Shown: positions 1 to 10,600 of the stretch, one piece after another
How positions within the stretch are numbered: the first letter of the stretch is position 1
Layout of the letters: each line of letters opens with the position of its first letter
Source of the DNA: Phaeodactylum tricornutum CCAP 1055/1
Taxonomy: Eukaryota > Bacillariophyta > Bacillariophyceae > Surirellales > Neidiaceae
NCBI RefSeq assembly: GCF_000150955.2
Contig: NC_011683.1
Location: forward strand, 310,001-374,000
Length of the DNA: 64,000 nucleotides
Reading direction: 5' to 3'
Made by a program: the position numbers and the translations under genes
The notes under the pieces: generated by a model
What the model saw: the letters and a program-made list of their open reading frames with translations, nothing else
Told to the model about the DNA's origin: nothing
The model's database searches: none

Positions 1-478
1 AGTGTGCCTGCGACGCACGAATCACCGCTTCCGCCTCCGGCACACCGGCCATTTGGAGCTTGTGGACCATGGCGGCTTGGACTGCTGCAGCCGTGGCGAG
101 TCGTTGTTGCTCGTGCGCCGCTAGCAAATGCTGCTGCTGTTGACGTTGAGCCGCATACGCGTGCTGCGCCAAGACGGCTTGTTGTTGCTGTTGAACATGA
201 TGGTGGCGCTGCTGGAGCAGTCCCAGCTCCACCGGTCCCAGCGGTCGCCGACCCGCCATCGCTGCGGCAGCTCGACTGGCGTGGGCGTGATGCGCCACCA
301 TCGCCGCTGCTTCCTGTTGTCGCTGTGCCACCAACAAAGCCCCAGCTTGTTGGTAGGACGAAGGCTGACTTCCGCCTTGGTTGAGATGTGAATGGCGCGG
401 CCTGCCGCTGTTACGACGGTGCCCCTGGGGCGGAACCACCTCCTCAATCTCGGAATCGTCGGTCTCGCTGGATGCCAT
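1..478 (-). CDS. Gln/Ala/His-rich protein of unknown function, 5' part only
   Basis: An open frame runs from an ATG at 478-476 (minus strand) off the left edge of the window with no stop, about 159 codons. It begins MASSETDDSEIEEVVPP, an acidic start, followed by a basic HRRNSGRPRH stretch. The rest is a long run of Q, A and H residues (QQQQQ clusters, AAAAM, HHH) with helical, low-complexity character. Such segments are common in transcription co-regulators and chromatin proteins, but no catalytic or binding motif is visible in this part, so I give no function. The ATG is the first in frame, and the codon and residue bias changes sharply upstream of it. The 3' part lies outside the window. 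Confidence 0.6.
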   Translation of the reverse strand, partial: MASSETDDSEIEEVVPPQGHRRNSGRPRHSHLNQGGSQPSSYQQAGALLVAQRQQEAAAMVAHHAHASRAAAAMAGRRPLGPVELGLLQQRHHHVQQQQQAVLAQHAYAAQRQQQQHLLAAHEQQRLATAAAVQAAMVHKLQMAGVPEAEAVIRASQAH

Positions 479-1754
479 AGTGTGCCTGTTTGTTCTATCT
501 GCTTTTTATTCTGGAAGAATGAAAGGCTCGAGATAACTATAGCCTACCAGGAACGTAGGACAGTTCGCAAAATAGTGCTTTTGAATGCTGTTCGGCTCTT
601 GCTAGCTTTCGTTGGTAACAAAATCCTAACTGTAAATGGTTTCGTGATATTGTCTATTCGACTACGTGGCTGAAGGAGTACGGATCACTGCCAGTCAGAG
701 TTGCTCTTTTTTACTGTAAGAAAAACATCCACCAGAATCGTGCTGGAGTTCAGCGGAGGGAACAGCGAATGGCTTGCTCGGATCTACTTTTTTCTCATCC
801 GAGAACTCCCTGGTTCATATCGAACTTCCTACCTGTAAGTAATGAAATTGGACATCGGAGCTGTTTATTCTTGCTTACAACTACATAAATTAAGTATAAA
901 AATGTGTAATGGAAACCCGTATAGTATTACCGTCAATCCAGGGCTGGAAATTGACCGAAGAGCCGCGCATCACGGACGACAGCTCGTTCTCCCTCTCGTA
1001 GGATTGGCCGGAAATGACAGAAGGACAGGAATAACAATAAAGCTAAGATTTCTGACAGTCAAGCAAGCGCTCCCAGCCCACGGGGAGTACTGGGAAGCGT
1101 GCAATATAAGTTACCGGCATCCAGCATGTTTGGTGATCTCCCTACTGTGTCAGAGGATTTTACAGTTAGTGTGAGTCTGAATGATCATGTCTGGAAGTCT
1201 GAGTCAACAGGTTTCGTGGAATTGATCAAACGAAATAGAAATGTGAAATAAAAGAACGAAGCCTGTGAAATGAACTGCGTAAGGCTTATGAATTTGTTCT
1301 CTAAATAGATGGGTTGCCCGGTGGCGAGTGCAGGTGTGTGACCTAGGAAAGGGCAACAATGAAGTCACGACTAGGCGCGATCAACGAGACCTCCCGGGCG
1401 ACAGAGGTCTGCGAGAATCCAGAAATGCGACGTGCGGGTATCCTAAGGCGCTATTGGTTCCGCACCTCATTGCGTCGATGTCAGTGCTATTCACAGTCAA
1501 TGCTTCCAGAAGACTTGGAGAACCCAACCAATCACAACACCATGATTGGCTATAAAATGCAACATCTAGTTTTATGTGAATTTAGTTACTCTGTAAGGAT
1601 TTATATGTGGTATATTGGCAATTGCCTTATATGAGTCAAAATGATACAAGGTCGTAAAAAGAGGTAATCTCTACATCACGGTATGCTTCCACGACTCTGC
1701 GAAAAAAGGCACTCCGGTGGTTCATGCTGTTAGCGACATAACTCAAAAATCTTG
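479..1754. other. Intergenic, no gene recognised
   Basis: This 1.3 kb stretch holds only short open frames (for example 842-1174 plus and 1328-1634 plus) with no family resemblance and no splice-site-flanked coding pattern. It presumably contains the promoter of the left-edge gene and the 3' UTR of the gene ending at 1755. Confidence 0.5.
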
Positions 1755-2330
1755 CTAGGCGGATTTCCCGGCTACTATTTTTGGCTGCGCGTCGCTCTTT
1801 TTCACTTTGGAGTTGCCCACGGAAGAGAAATCAAAAAGTCCACGAAACTTGTCTACAAGTTTGCCCTTCATGTTCGCCTGCCTACTCTTGCGAATTTTCT
1901 TTGTTTCTTCCGCTGCTTTAATTAGTTCATCCAGCCTGTAACCAAGTCCTAGCAGACTAGAGAGAAAAAGAGCAAGAGAGACATTCAGGTGAGCTACTCA
2001 CGGGCTGAAGACAGAGCTGGTTGCTACCGAGGCTAAGGATTTGTCAACTTACTAGGTGTCTCTCGAGGCACTGTTCATAACCAGATCTTTCCGCCGCCGC
2101 CGTGGACGGTTTTGTCGTAAGTATTCGTAATACTCGATTGCCACAACCTCCCTACTTTCGTGTTGCCAGTTGATGGTCAGCGGTGCCCCTTCCGAGACGC
2201 CTGGATTGTCTCCCAACATATTGGGGAACTCGAGAATCTCGAGATCCCCCCAGCAAACCCTCTTCAAAAGCGGGCTAACATTTCTGGCGTGTTCAACTTC
2301 CCCCTCTATCTTCAGTATGCTCTTGGCCAT
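1755..2330 (-). CDS. Unnamed diatom-type family protein (W.D...LGDNP.VS.G.P), two exons
   Basis: Exon 1 is 2330-2053 and exon 2 is 1956-1755, separated by a 96-bp intron with donor GTAAGTT and acceptor TCTCTCTAG. Splicing joins TA to T to give Tyr and continues the frame to TAG at 1755, for 159 residues. The longer open frame upstream begins with GTG, so I use the first ATG, at 2330; an in-frame stop lies above it. The protein shows W27-x-D, then LGDNP at 39-43 followed by VSEGAPL, then an EYYEYLRQNRPRRRRKD stretch and a basic helix KKIRKSRQAN in exon 2. The same order and spacing occur in the gene at 3718-4491, so the two are paralogues. The function is unknown. The family looks like one of the recurring unannotated families of diatoms and relatives (from memory, not searched). 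Confidence 0.7.
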
Positions 2331-3154
2331 ACTTTTTCCGTATACCACGGTAGAACAATGTTCACGTGGCTATGTTGTGGAGGGTCGATATAGGCAATGG
2401 AGGCGTACGATGGATTGATTTCGTGTCGAGGGGATTTCTATCAAAGTGAAACGGTGAGATTTCCTTTGCTTTCACCAACCTACAGCGATGCCTCGTTCAC
2501 AAGACTGCCCTCGTGCCGAAAGTTCTAAGGAGATGGTCATATGACCACAAAGACTTTTTGAATTGATATTTGTACTATTAACGATAAATACTTGTTGTTT
2601 ACGTGTGTTGGCTTTCTGTGATCAACCCGCAAAGCCCTGACGGGAAGAAGCACGACCGTTCGATCTCGACTATAGCGGTTTGCTTACGCGTTTTTTCCAT
2701 GAGCAGCTAGTCTAGGACACAGATATATTTGCAAAACAACTTTCCCGGCACCGCGCTATTTGCAATTGACTGTGAGACAGTACCGGTACCCAAGAACATT
2801 GCTTTCACAGTCAAATATACACACATTTACTATTAATCGTGAAAGACCCATAAATAGAATGCCAATCGAGCATGAATTGACAGGAACCAAGAATCTTATT
2901 CAAACGATCAATAGTATTTTTTTCAATGGTTGAAACTTGTGTTTTCGTCTGGCCTCGATCCGAATCAGCCTCTGGTCACAAAATGGGTTTCGATTCTTGG
3001 CGTCACAAACACGTACCAGCACAGCTTTCAATAGTCAACCCGACTCGGCTTCAAGATTGTGAATGTTGTTTTGATTTGCTCTTAACGTAAGCGGTTGGCA
3101 TAGGTAAATCACAGGTACGCCTCGTTCGATTCTTCCGACTGGTGTGGTAAAACG
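2331..3154. other. Intergenic, divergent promoter region
   Basis: The 0.8 kb between a minus-strand start at 2330 and a plus-strand start at 3155 contains AT-rich sequence and no convincing coding frame. It must hold the promoters of both flanking genes; no specific element could be assigned. Confidence 0.5.
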
Positions 3155-3439
3155 ATGCAGCCAAAAGAGGTTGTTGACATGAGCCAGTTCATTAGCGAGT
3201 GGTCTCGGTGCATCACTGCGCAGTACCAACGAGATCAGTTCTACCGTATGGGTAAGTTCGATGACTGTGGAAGGCAATGGAACGATCTCAAGACGGCCTT
3301 TTCGGCGAAAATCTCTGGAGACGAAGTATACGCGAAGAAGTTAATAGAAGGCACATTCTACCACAAGCGGACGACAATATCGCCCACTGGCGGAATTATC
3401 TGGGACTTGAAAGAGAAACCTAGCTGGAATGGAGACTAG
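3155..3439 (+). CDS. Small DUF3128/UPF0545-like protein
   Basis: A 94-residue single-exon frame starts at an ATG. It reads as a short helical protein with two cysteines (SRCITAQYQ and FDDCGRQWND), an aromatic YRMGKFDDC segment and a C-terminal tail GGIIWDLKEKPSW. This layout, with a cysteine in each of two helices, a Y-x-x-G between them and a W...P.W tail, is that of the DUF3128/UPF0545 group (yeast Emi1-like, human C22orf39-like). Proteins of this group are small and poorly characterised. The identification rests on pattern and length only. An upstream coding exon cannot be excluded. The gene sits between the two paralogues of the unnamed family, on the opposite strand. Confidence 0.6.
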   Translation: MQPKEVVDMSQFISEWSRCITAQYQRDQFYRMGKFDDCGRQWNDLKTAFSAKISGDEVYAKKLIEGTFYHKRTTISPTGGIIWDLKEKPSWNGD

Positions 3440-3717
3440 AGTGATAATGAAGGAAGTAGAAACTTCAGTGACGAAGTACCAAGCATCACAATGCAAAATT
3501 GTGCTTCACTATTTGCAAATTTGCTCTACGAACATGATCTTTTTTTATGTTGGTGTCGGTAGAATCATTCATGTGCGTATTCACGCCGGTCGTTTCCTCC
3601 AACCTCCTCTCGAGTACCGCCCATTATGGACCAAATGTTGAGTAGTCGTTTTGTTTCAACGACAAAGCTCTCGTACCATTAACACTAACAACTGCCATCT
3701 ACATTAAAATCGCCGCT

Positions 3718-4491
3718 TCACACAAATATTAGCCAACCATCGTGGTGAACGTGATTGTCTACAGCAGCCTTTACCCGTAGCTGTCGCTGGTTTCGTGAGG
3801 CTGAATGTTGAACTCGTTTCAAAATGTTTTCGCGTGCATTCTTTTTCCGGAATTTTTTGATTTTGTTGACATCGGCCTCGACATCGCGAATCTCACTCCG
3901 GCAGTACCCCTCCTCCCGTAGGAGATCTTCCCTAAGTGATGGCGGTAGCAGCAAGCTCTCCTTAATCCTTCGCGGCCCTCGATGATTTTCGTATTCTTCT
4001 ATTGACAAAGTGTCGGTGCTTACTTCGGTAGACCCAACAGCAACGGGAGGTCCACACGACACGGCAGGGTTGTCACCAAGGACTATTTCGTGCGAGTGAA
4101 AAACAACGTCAGACCAACCAACTTCTTTGCTCGATGGCGCCTTAGCCAAATTGTTCAGCCGAAACGAACTTTTCAGATTAGTTGCTGTCGATGTGTCACA
4201 AGCAGATGAGTCCTTTGCGTCCGCCGTTTCGAGATTTTCGTGGCCGTATGCACCGGACGGCGCAGGATTAATGGCATTCGACGGAGCATACTTGGTCTTC
4301 GAAGGAATCAAATAAGCTCCCTTTGTTGAAGGTTCTTCGTACATATGAAGGGTATCGTCAACTGGTAAACCATTCGCAGAGGTATGCGCATTTTCCGTCT
4401 TGGTCAAACGAAGCGAAGAGCGCAAGCTTTTCCAAAACTTAAATACTTGCGGCTGAGCAACTCCAGATCTTGCTTCTACGTTCTGCTTCAT
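3718..4491 (-). CDS. Unnamed diatom-type family protein, paralogue of the gene at 1755-2330
   Basis: A single-exon protein of 257 residues. The open frame begins further upstream with GTG, directly after an in-frame TGA, so the first ATG (4491-4489) is taken as the start. The N-terminal 125 residues are Ser/Thr/Asn-rich without motifs. From residue 126 the family signature appears: W126-x-D, nine or so residues, LGDNPAVSCGPPV (138-150), IEEYENHRGPRRIKESLLLP (164-183), then LREDLLREEGY and a basic helix KIKKFRKKNAREN. Spacing from the W to LGDNP is identical in both paralogues. The charged C-terminal helix suggests a coiled-coil or nucleic-acid-binding role, but this is inference. Function unknown. 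Confidence 0.7.
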   Translation of the reverse strand: MKQNVEARSGVAQPQVFKFWKSLRSSLRLTKTENAHTSANGLPVDDTLHMYEEPSTKGAYLIPSKTKYAPSNAINPAPSGAYGHENLETADAKDSSACDTSTATNLKSSFRLNNLAKAPSSKEVGWSDVVFHSHEIVLGDNPAVSCGPPVAVGSTEVSTDTLSIEEYENHRGPRRIKESLLLPPSLREDLLREEGYCRSEIRDVEADVNKIKKFRKKNARENILKRVQHSASRNQRQLRVKAAVDNHVHHDGWLIFV

Positions 4492-5208
4492 ATTGGTGCA
4501 TCTAGAGACCTTTCGCTCTTCAAGAAGATTAGATACGGAGTTCACGTCTCAATCATTCCGATTGACTCGAATTGGTTTTGCAAAGTGATTGCTAGTCTTC
4601 ACGAAAATGCGAATCCAAGATTCACCATCCTGTTGATCTATCGTGGATAAAAGCGGAAAACAGAGACCGGTTTGTCTCTTGGGATCATTTCGTGCTCTAC
4701 TTATTGTTCATTGTGACGCAAATCAAGAAATTATGCTTTGTCCCATTTCTCCAGCTTCCTACGAGGATCAAGGAAGTTTGGTTCCGTCACGGTGCGTGAT
4801 GATCTTGTGTGGGACTCCAATTTCCGTATTGACAGTGAAGCTAGTTTTTTTGAATAACATGAAGACTGTCACACAGCAATCATCAACCGTCACTGACTTT
4901 GATGGGGAATATCTCCCAGACATTTTTTTGTTGCGACAAATCGTCTGATAGTACTATACAAAAGGTTGCGCGTTAGCAGCCATCTATCCATTCTCCTGCA
5001 AGTTTCATTACAACGTCAATAGTAGCAAGCGTATCATTACATAACATACGCTCTCACTTTATGAATGGTTCTGGTAAGGGGTCCTCCAATGCACGCAATA
5101 TACAAATACCTGGAAAACAATGACACGCCTTTCAAAAAGGTCGCTTTTCCATTGATCAGCTTGCAATTCTCCTCAATGTGCGGAGGGAAAGAGACTAGAC
5201 CATTCAAA
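4492..5208. other. Intergenic, nothing recognised
   Basis: About 0.7 kb with only short chance frames (for example 4643-4948 plus, no family resemblance). It holds the upstream region of the gene at 3718-4491 and the 3' end region of the EGF-like gene. Confidence 0.5.
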
Positions 5209-7002
5209 TTAAATTAACTCAATTTCATTGTCGTGGAGACGGAGATCATGCCCTGTCGTGCCATTGGCTCCGCTGAGTGGTTCGGACGAATGCCAACCAT
5301 CCACGTCGATGGCATTCTCGACCTGATGCGAACGACGACCACCACCACGGCGACGGCCTCGCAAGAAAAGGACGGCGACTACCGCAAATGCTACTCCACC
5401 CAGTACAATACCAAAGACGGCACCGCTGGGCAAGTCGTCGCCGACAGTGGCATTGGCGCTACTTGAGGAAGATTGTTGAGTGGGCAGGTCGAGTCGATCG
5501 ACGGGGGCGCGATCGCTGGTGGGTGACATAGTTGAAGGGGCTACGGGGGACGGTTCGGGCAATGCATTCGGTGATGCGCCTGCAGTAGGCGACATGGTCG
5601 ACGGGGATGGTGCTCCTGAGGCGTCGTCGATGCCGCGGGATGTCGGCAAAGAAGTCGCATTCCCACCAGTGTTTGGAGTAGGCGCCGGAGATGCGGACGG
5701 TATCAACGAACTCTGATCGCTTTCTCCTAGTTGGTTCGACACGATCTCACATTGCGAACCGGTAATGGTTTGGTTCGGGCAGTCGCAGTACAGTTGTGCC
5801 GTCATAGCCTTCTCGTGGCAAACGCCTTGGTTGACACAGAACCCATTGGTTTCGAAGGAAAAATTGTGATGGTCGTCTGTATCTAGAAAAACTGGATTTT
5901 CACAGGTATCTGTAGCGTTGTATTGGCAAAATTTTCCGGCCGCCTTGACGCCTGAGCAGTTACAGGCCCAGAAAAAGTCGGACCCGTTATCGCTTGAGCG
6001 CTCCTCACAAACCCCTCCATTCAAACAGGAGATGGATGCACTGTTTCCACATTCCACTGCCGGGGCATCGCACAGAAATCCGGTAAAACCACGCCGACAC
6101 GCGCAATACATGTGATTTCGATGTGTTTCCACGCCTAATTGCAATTCGAAGGCAGACAATGGTCTGCGTCCCAATCGGCAGCTCCCGTGCTCTCCACAAT
6201 CCAAAGAACAGAGCGGGACAGTGTCGATGGTGTACTCACAGTGCGCCCCCGTGGTATTGGAAGGACAGTCGCAGGGCTTCAAGTCCACGTTATCCGCGTC
6301 GTCGCTCCGACAAGTGCCCCCGTTGATGCAGAACCGATTGATGTTATTGGTACCGGTATCGATGCCACATTTGTCCGCAGTCGTAACGACTTGTTCGCAA
6401 AATCGTCCGACGTACTGCGTCACCATGAAATTGTCTCGCTTATCTTCCACCGCCACGTCTAGCGCACCGTTACAATTACAGTAAAACTGATCGTTGCCGA
6501 ATCGGTCCGTTACGCCCTGCAAGCACTCGCCACCGTGACTATTTCGAGCAACATTTCAGATAGAAAAAAATCCCAGTGGCAGGGAAACCGAAACAATCAA
6601 ACACACGTAAGCATCCATCGCAAAAAATAGCGTGGGAGCGTGATCCCTTGGTGTTTCCCATTTTACTTACTAGCATCCTTGCGATTCCAACGAATTGCAG
6701 GACGCAAACTTGCGTCCGCAGCGTATGCCAGTGAGATCGGTTGGGCAGTCGCAGATCCAACCACCGGCGTTGGTCTCGGGATGTAGGTAGGCTTCCCCTG
6801 TGACCGGATCTATGGGCAAGCCAGACACGTTGAGGTCTCCCTGTACGCACGTCGTTTCGTACTGACACTGCAGGGGACAAGTCGAGACCGTATTCCCGTC
6901 CGTGCCATCGCCTTGCTGCGCGCGACTAGTATCCAGCACCGACACGAGGACCAGTACCGTCCAGGAAAAGCCAGCGAACTGCCCGAATTGCGAGAGCTTC
7001 AT
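5209..7002 (-). CDS. Six-module EGF-like type I membrane protein
   Basis: Exon 1 is 7002-6671 and exon 2 is 6538-5209; the 132-bp intron has donor GTAAGTAAAA and acceptor CGAAATAG. The join makes GCYHGGEC, a perfect EGF core, which supports the splice. The first in-frame ATG is at 7002 (the open frame starts 3 bp earlier at TTG). The product is 553 residues: a signal peptide ending near TSRAQ, six Cys-rich EGF-like modules between about 40 and 370 (GCYHGGEC, FCINGGTC, CGEHGSC, CLNGGVC, FCVNQGVC), and a Ser/Thr/Pro-rich stalk with repeated APSTMSPT. A single membrane helix follows (FGIVLGGVAFAVVAVLF, about 482-503), then an arginine-rich stop-transfer and a short tail. The likely role is adhesion or cell-surface recognition. 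Ligands are unknown. Confidence 0.85.
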
Positions 7003-7663
7003 CAATGGCGAGACTGTCGGTAGCGGAGTATGCTTGGTTGGTGTTCGTTACCTTTGTTATACAAAAGTTATACAAAGGTTTGGTGGGCCCCAAAAAGAAC
7101 AGTGTGTGTGTATGTGTGTCTACAAGGTGCCGGAGTGCTGTAGGAGCCGAAAAAGTCTCGGTCGAGTGACACAACTCCCTCTTTGAGGAGGGACACCCAG
7201 AATCGAACGCAATGCCGCATCCGCGTACTCCGAAAACACGCCCAACCGTATTCCGCGGCAAGGAAAGACAACTGGATGCAACCGGTATTCAAAAGATTTA
7301 CTGCGAGCAACGAGACTACCTACCTACTCTACCTTTTTGCTACCAAACGTGACATATAAAGTGTATTCGCGCTTCTTTAGAAGACGTTGTCTATCCGGCA
7401 CTCAAATACATTCCCGTGTCCGGGTGCTACCTTGCTTCTGACGCTGGACTCTCGGTGACGATGGTTACATAGGGTATGTTCCTGGGACTCCCTTACAAGA
7501 GTCCGACACGTTGGGCTTCTCTACTGCAATTGATAATAGAGCTTATATGAGAGGAGTTGTGATGTGAAATCAATTTCGTACGCCTTCTTTCTGGTCCTCG
7601 TAGTTCACTTGCTAATGACAACTGCTCCGGAAGTCTAGGTCAAGTTCCCAAGAAAAACGTTTT
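7003..7663. other. Intergenic
   Basis: About 0.66 kb between the start of the EGF-like gene and the end of SPT6. It has a short TG-rich microsatellite near 7100-7120 and a TATATAA-like string near 7356. No coding frame stands out. Confidence 0.5.
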
Positions 7664-10600
7664 TTAGCTTTTTTGCATCCAGGCCGGGAGTGTCCGCCCT
7701 CGACCACGACCCTGACCAGACGGTGGGGAAATATCGTCAAAGGCAACGCGGCGGCGGTGGCAAAGGTAACGGAACTGGTGGGGCAGGCGGCAGCTGGGGC
7801 TGTGTATAAGATGGCGGCGGCGGCAGACTCGGTGGGGGCGGCGGTGGTGGTGGCCGTTGGGGAGGAGCCGAATGGGTATACACCGGCGGCGGCGGTAGGG
7901 ATGGCGGCTGCGACCAACCCGTAATCGGTGCCGAAGGCGCGCCCCACCCATTGGTTGATGGTTGCAGGGGAGCCATAGGGGGCAGAACATGATTTCCGTA
8001 AGGAGCGGGTGGTGGCGGTGCTGCTGCCTTGTCGCCCCACCGTCCTCTCGGAGGGGGTGGCTTTGAAGGAGCAACGCTGGGTGCAGTGGTCGCCGGTGTG
8101 GAAATTGGAGGCTTGCTTTTGACCGCCCCTCTCGGGTTCTTCTTGAATGCGTTGATTAGTCTATCTAGGCTGGGAAAGGTATTTGATCCCCAGGTATAGC
8201 CAGTAGGGGAAATTCCGATCGGGTGGCTTCGTGCGTTTGTACTGGAAACAAAGCGAAGAGAAGCATACCCGGCATGGTTTTCCATCCAGCATGCTGAGTA
8301 AGGAATCGATTTCGGATTTTCTTTCTTCTCCGCAACAAGCTTTGCGTCAAGCTCGTCTTCCGGAATATCCAAGAATTTACGATGATTGACAAGTTCCTCA
8401 ACAAAATCATTCATCGGAGCAATATAGCGCCCAAGCAATTCATCGATACTCCCATATGATTGAGACTTTTGTAAAAGTAAAGCAGCCCGTGAGACTTCCG
8501 TACGTGTTTGTCCAGTCGAAGGTATTACGATCTACTTACTTTCACCTTCAGCGTGTTTCCTATGCTTGCTTCCGTTTCCTTGTCTTCTTCAATCACCTCC
8601 ACGACTTTGATACTCCCTTCCTTCACCACCCAATGAATGGCAAGCGCATCGCTGTTTTTGCTGCTGGGACGTATGAGCGCTTCGCCAACCATTGCCGCAC
8701 CACCTTCCTTCAATTCACGAGTAATCTCGTCCGTCTTGGCGTTCCTAAATGCAGGGTGTGTACATGCGCGGCGAGCGACTCTACCTATTCTCTTTCTTTG
8801 GCCAGTGCCTTCTTCACCGTCAGCGCCTTTCGTGCCCAGGCTAAGCTGCAAGGCCTCCAAATGCGCCTCGCGCCTTTTGTTGTTGTCTTCCTCAATTTTC
8901 GCCGCGGCAACTAGATCGAAATGAACGTCGATGGGAGGAAGTGACAGCGGTCGCTCCCAAGAACTAGGATTCTTCCGGAAATCTTCCATTTTGAGACTCA
9001 TATCGACAGTCATATGTTCCTTCTTTACCATTGTAATAACCGCAGTCACGATTTGGCCCGCTGCCACGATATCTTCGGCAGTTTCTACATGCTCATCCGA
9101 GAGATTTCGTAGAGGAATGAAGGCAGGGATTTCTCCTTCGAGTTTGACACGTGATCCAAAATCTCCATTGCGTACGACTTTCCCAGTCACCTCCTTTCCA
9201 GGCCGCAGTGACTGGTCCGACTCCCCTGTGATTAGACTGAACAGACGATCGCTAGATACAGGCTCCATCGGCTTTCTCGGGTCGACGTATGGAAGTCGAA
9301 ACTCCCACTTAATCATTTCAAGATGAGAGTGCCATCTTCCGAGCTTTGTGTCCTCGATCATGTTTGCGAACGCCTCGAGGTCAAGTTCTTCCACTTTATC
9401 ACGCCACATATCTTTTGGAACGTTCACTCTGGGGTCCCAATCCTTGATGTTGAATGTTAATCCATAATTCATCTCCCATTCAGACTTCGTGGCCATAAAA
9501 AGCCGCTCAACTTCATGATGAGAATTTTCCATGACGTCACGGAGTGCTTTGATGGACGCTGCGTCTTTCGTTTTCGAGTCTTCGCGTTCTAGAGCATCGA
9601 AAGCAATTTTGATTGCCCAATTATGTCGAAGGTAAACATCAGGATGTAGTCTTGTATCGTCGAGCGGATGAAGAAATTGCTCAACAAGCTGATCCACTCG
9701 GCGAATGCGAAGAAACGCAACCAAATTATTGTAAACAACAGGGCCTATCATTCTATTCTCCAGAAGATCGCGACGTCTGGAGAGTGCACTTCCGAGCTGC
9801 GATAGAGTTTGCTTTAAATTTGCGGCCTTGCGGGGACCCATTCCTGCGACGAATACCAGCAACCCACGGAGGTGATCGAAAGTACAGGCAGAATTAATGT
9901 CTGTGCCGACTTCAGCCGTCACATCACATAAGATACGCTCATACTCTCGAAGAAGTCGGGTTCTCGGCAGAAGCTGCTGCATCGGATGGATATTCAGGTA
10001 CAGCATCTCTGTTCCGAAGGCTCCTGCGTCACTAGCAACGCTCCAAGCATAAGTAAGTTCACCCAACGGATCTTGAGCATATCGCGCAACTGCTATTGCG
10101 CATTTCAAATTGACGGCGAAATCGGGAAACTCTTTCCGTCCACGAACGCTTCTCCCGAAAAGCTGGGCAACACTGTCGTCGATAAGATCTACGTTGCACT
10201 TCCAGTCGCCTTCATCTTGGTCGTCAAAATGAGCTGAAGGCTGCAGTTGCCTGAACGCGGCCTGCCTTATTTCGAACGCCTCGTCGTCTTCGTCTTCCCC
10301 TTGGATATAGCGGTTAGTCCAGCGCTGCTCTGCCTCCTTGAGAAGATCACCCATCTTCCTTGTAAGAAGCCTGCTCTCGAAGCCACCTGAGGTTCCTACA
10401 ACAATTGCAGCGGGGCGACATTGCATAAGAAACGTTACAACTTTCTCTCGCATTTTCCCTTGATCAACTTTCGTTCCAGATGGAACGGCGAGAAAGTCAT
10501 TGGACTCGCCCCGTTCCGTCACTGAAGCTAAATACGTGGCGTCCTTGCCGTCGGCTGTACAGCAGATACCGACAATCGCCATGTCTTCCGTTGGGTACAA

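Noticed and set aside
842-1174. 110-residue plus-strand frame
   Set aside because: No family resemblance, no supporting splice or promoter signal, low-information composition.
7187-7215. GTTCGATTC tRNA T-loop-like string
   Set aside because: No matching T-stem or cloverleaf arms could be found around it.
7612-8074. Two alternative minus-strand frames over the SPT6 Pro-rich tail
   Set aside because: They are shifted readings of the CCG-rich tail; only the short GRGRGRTLPAWM end is kept, as the last SPT6 exon.
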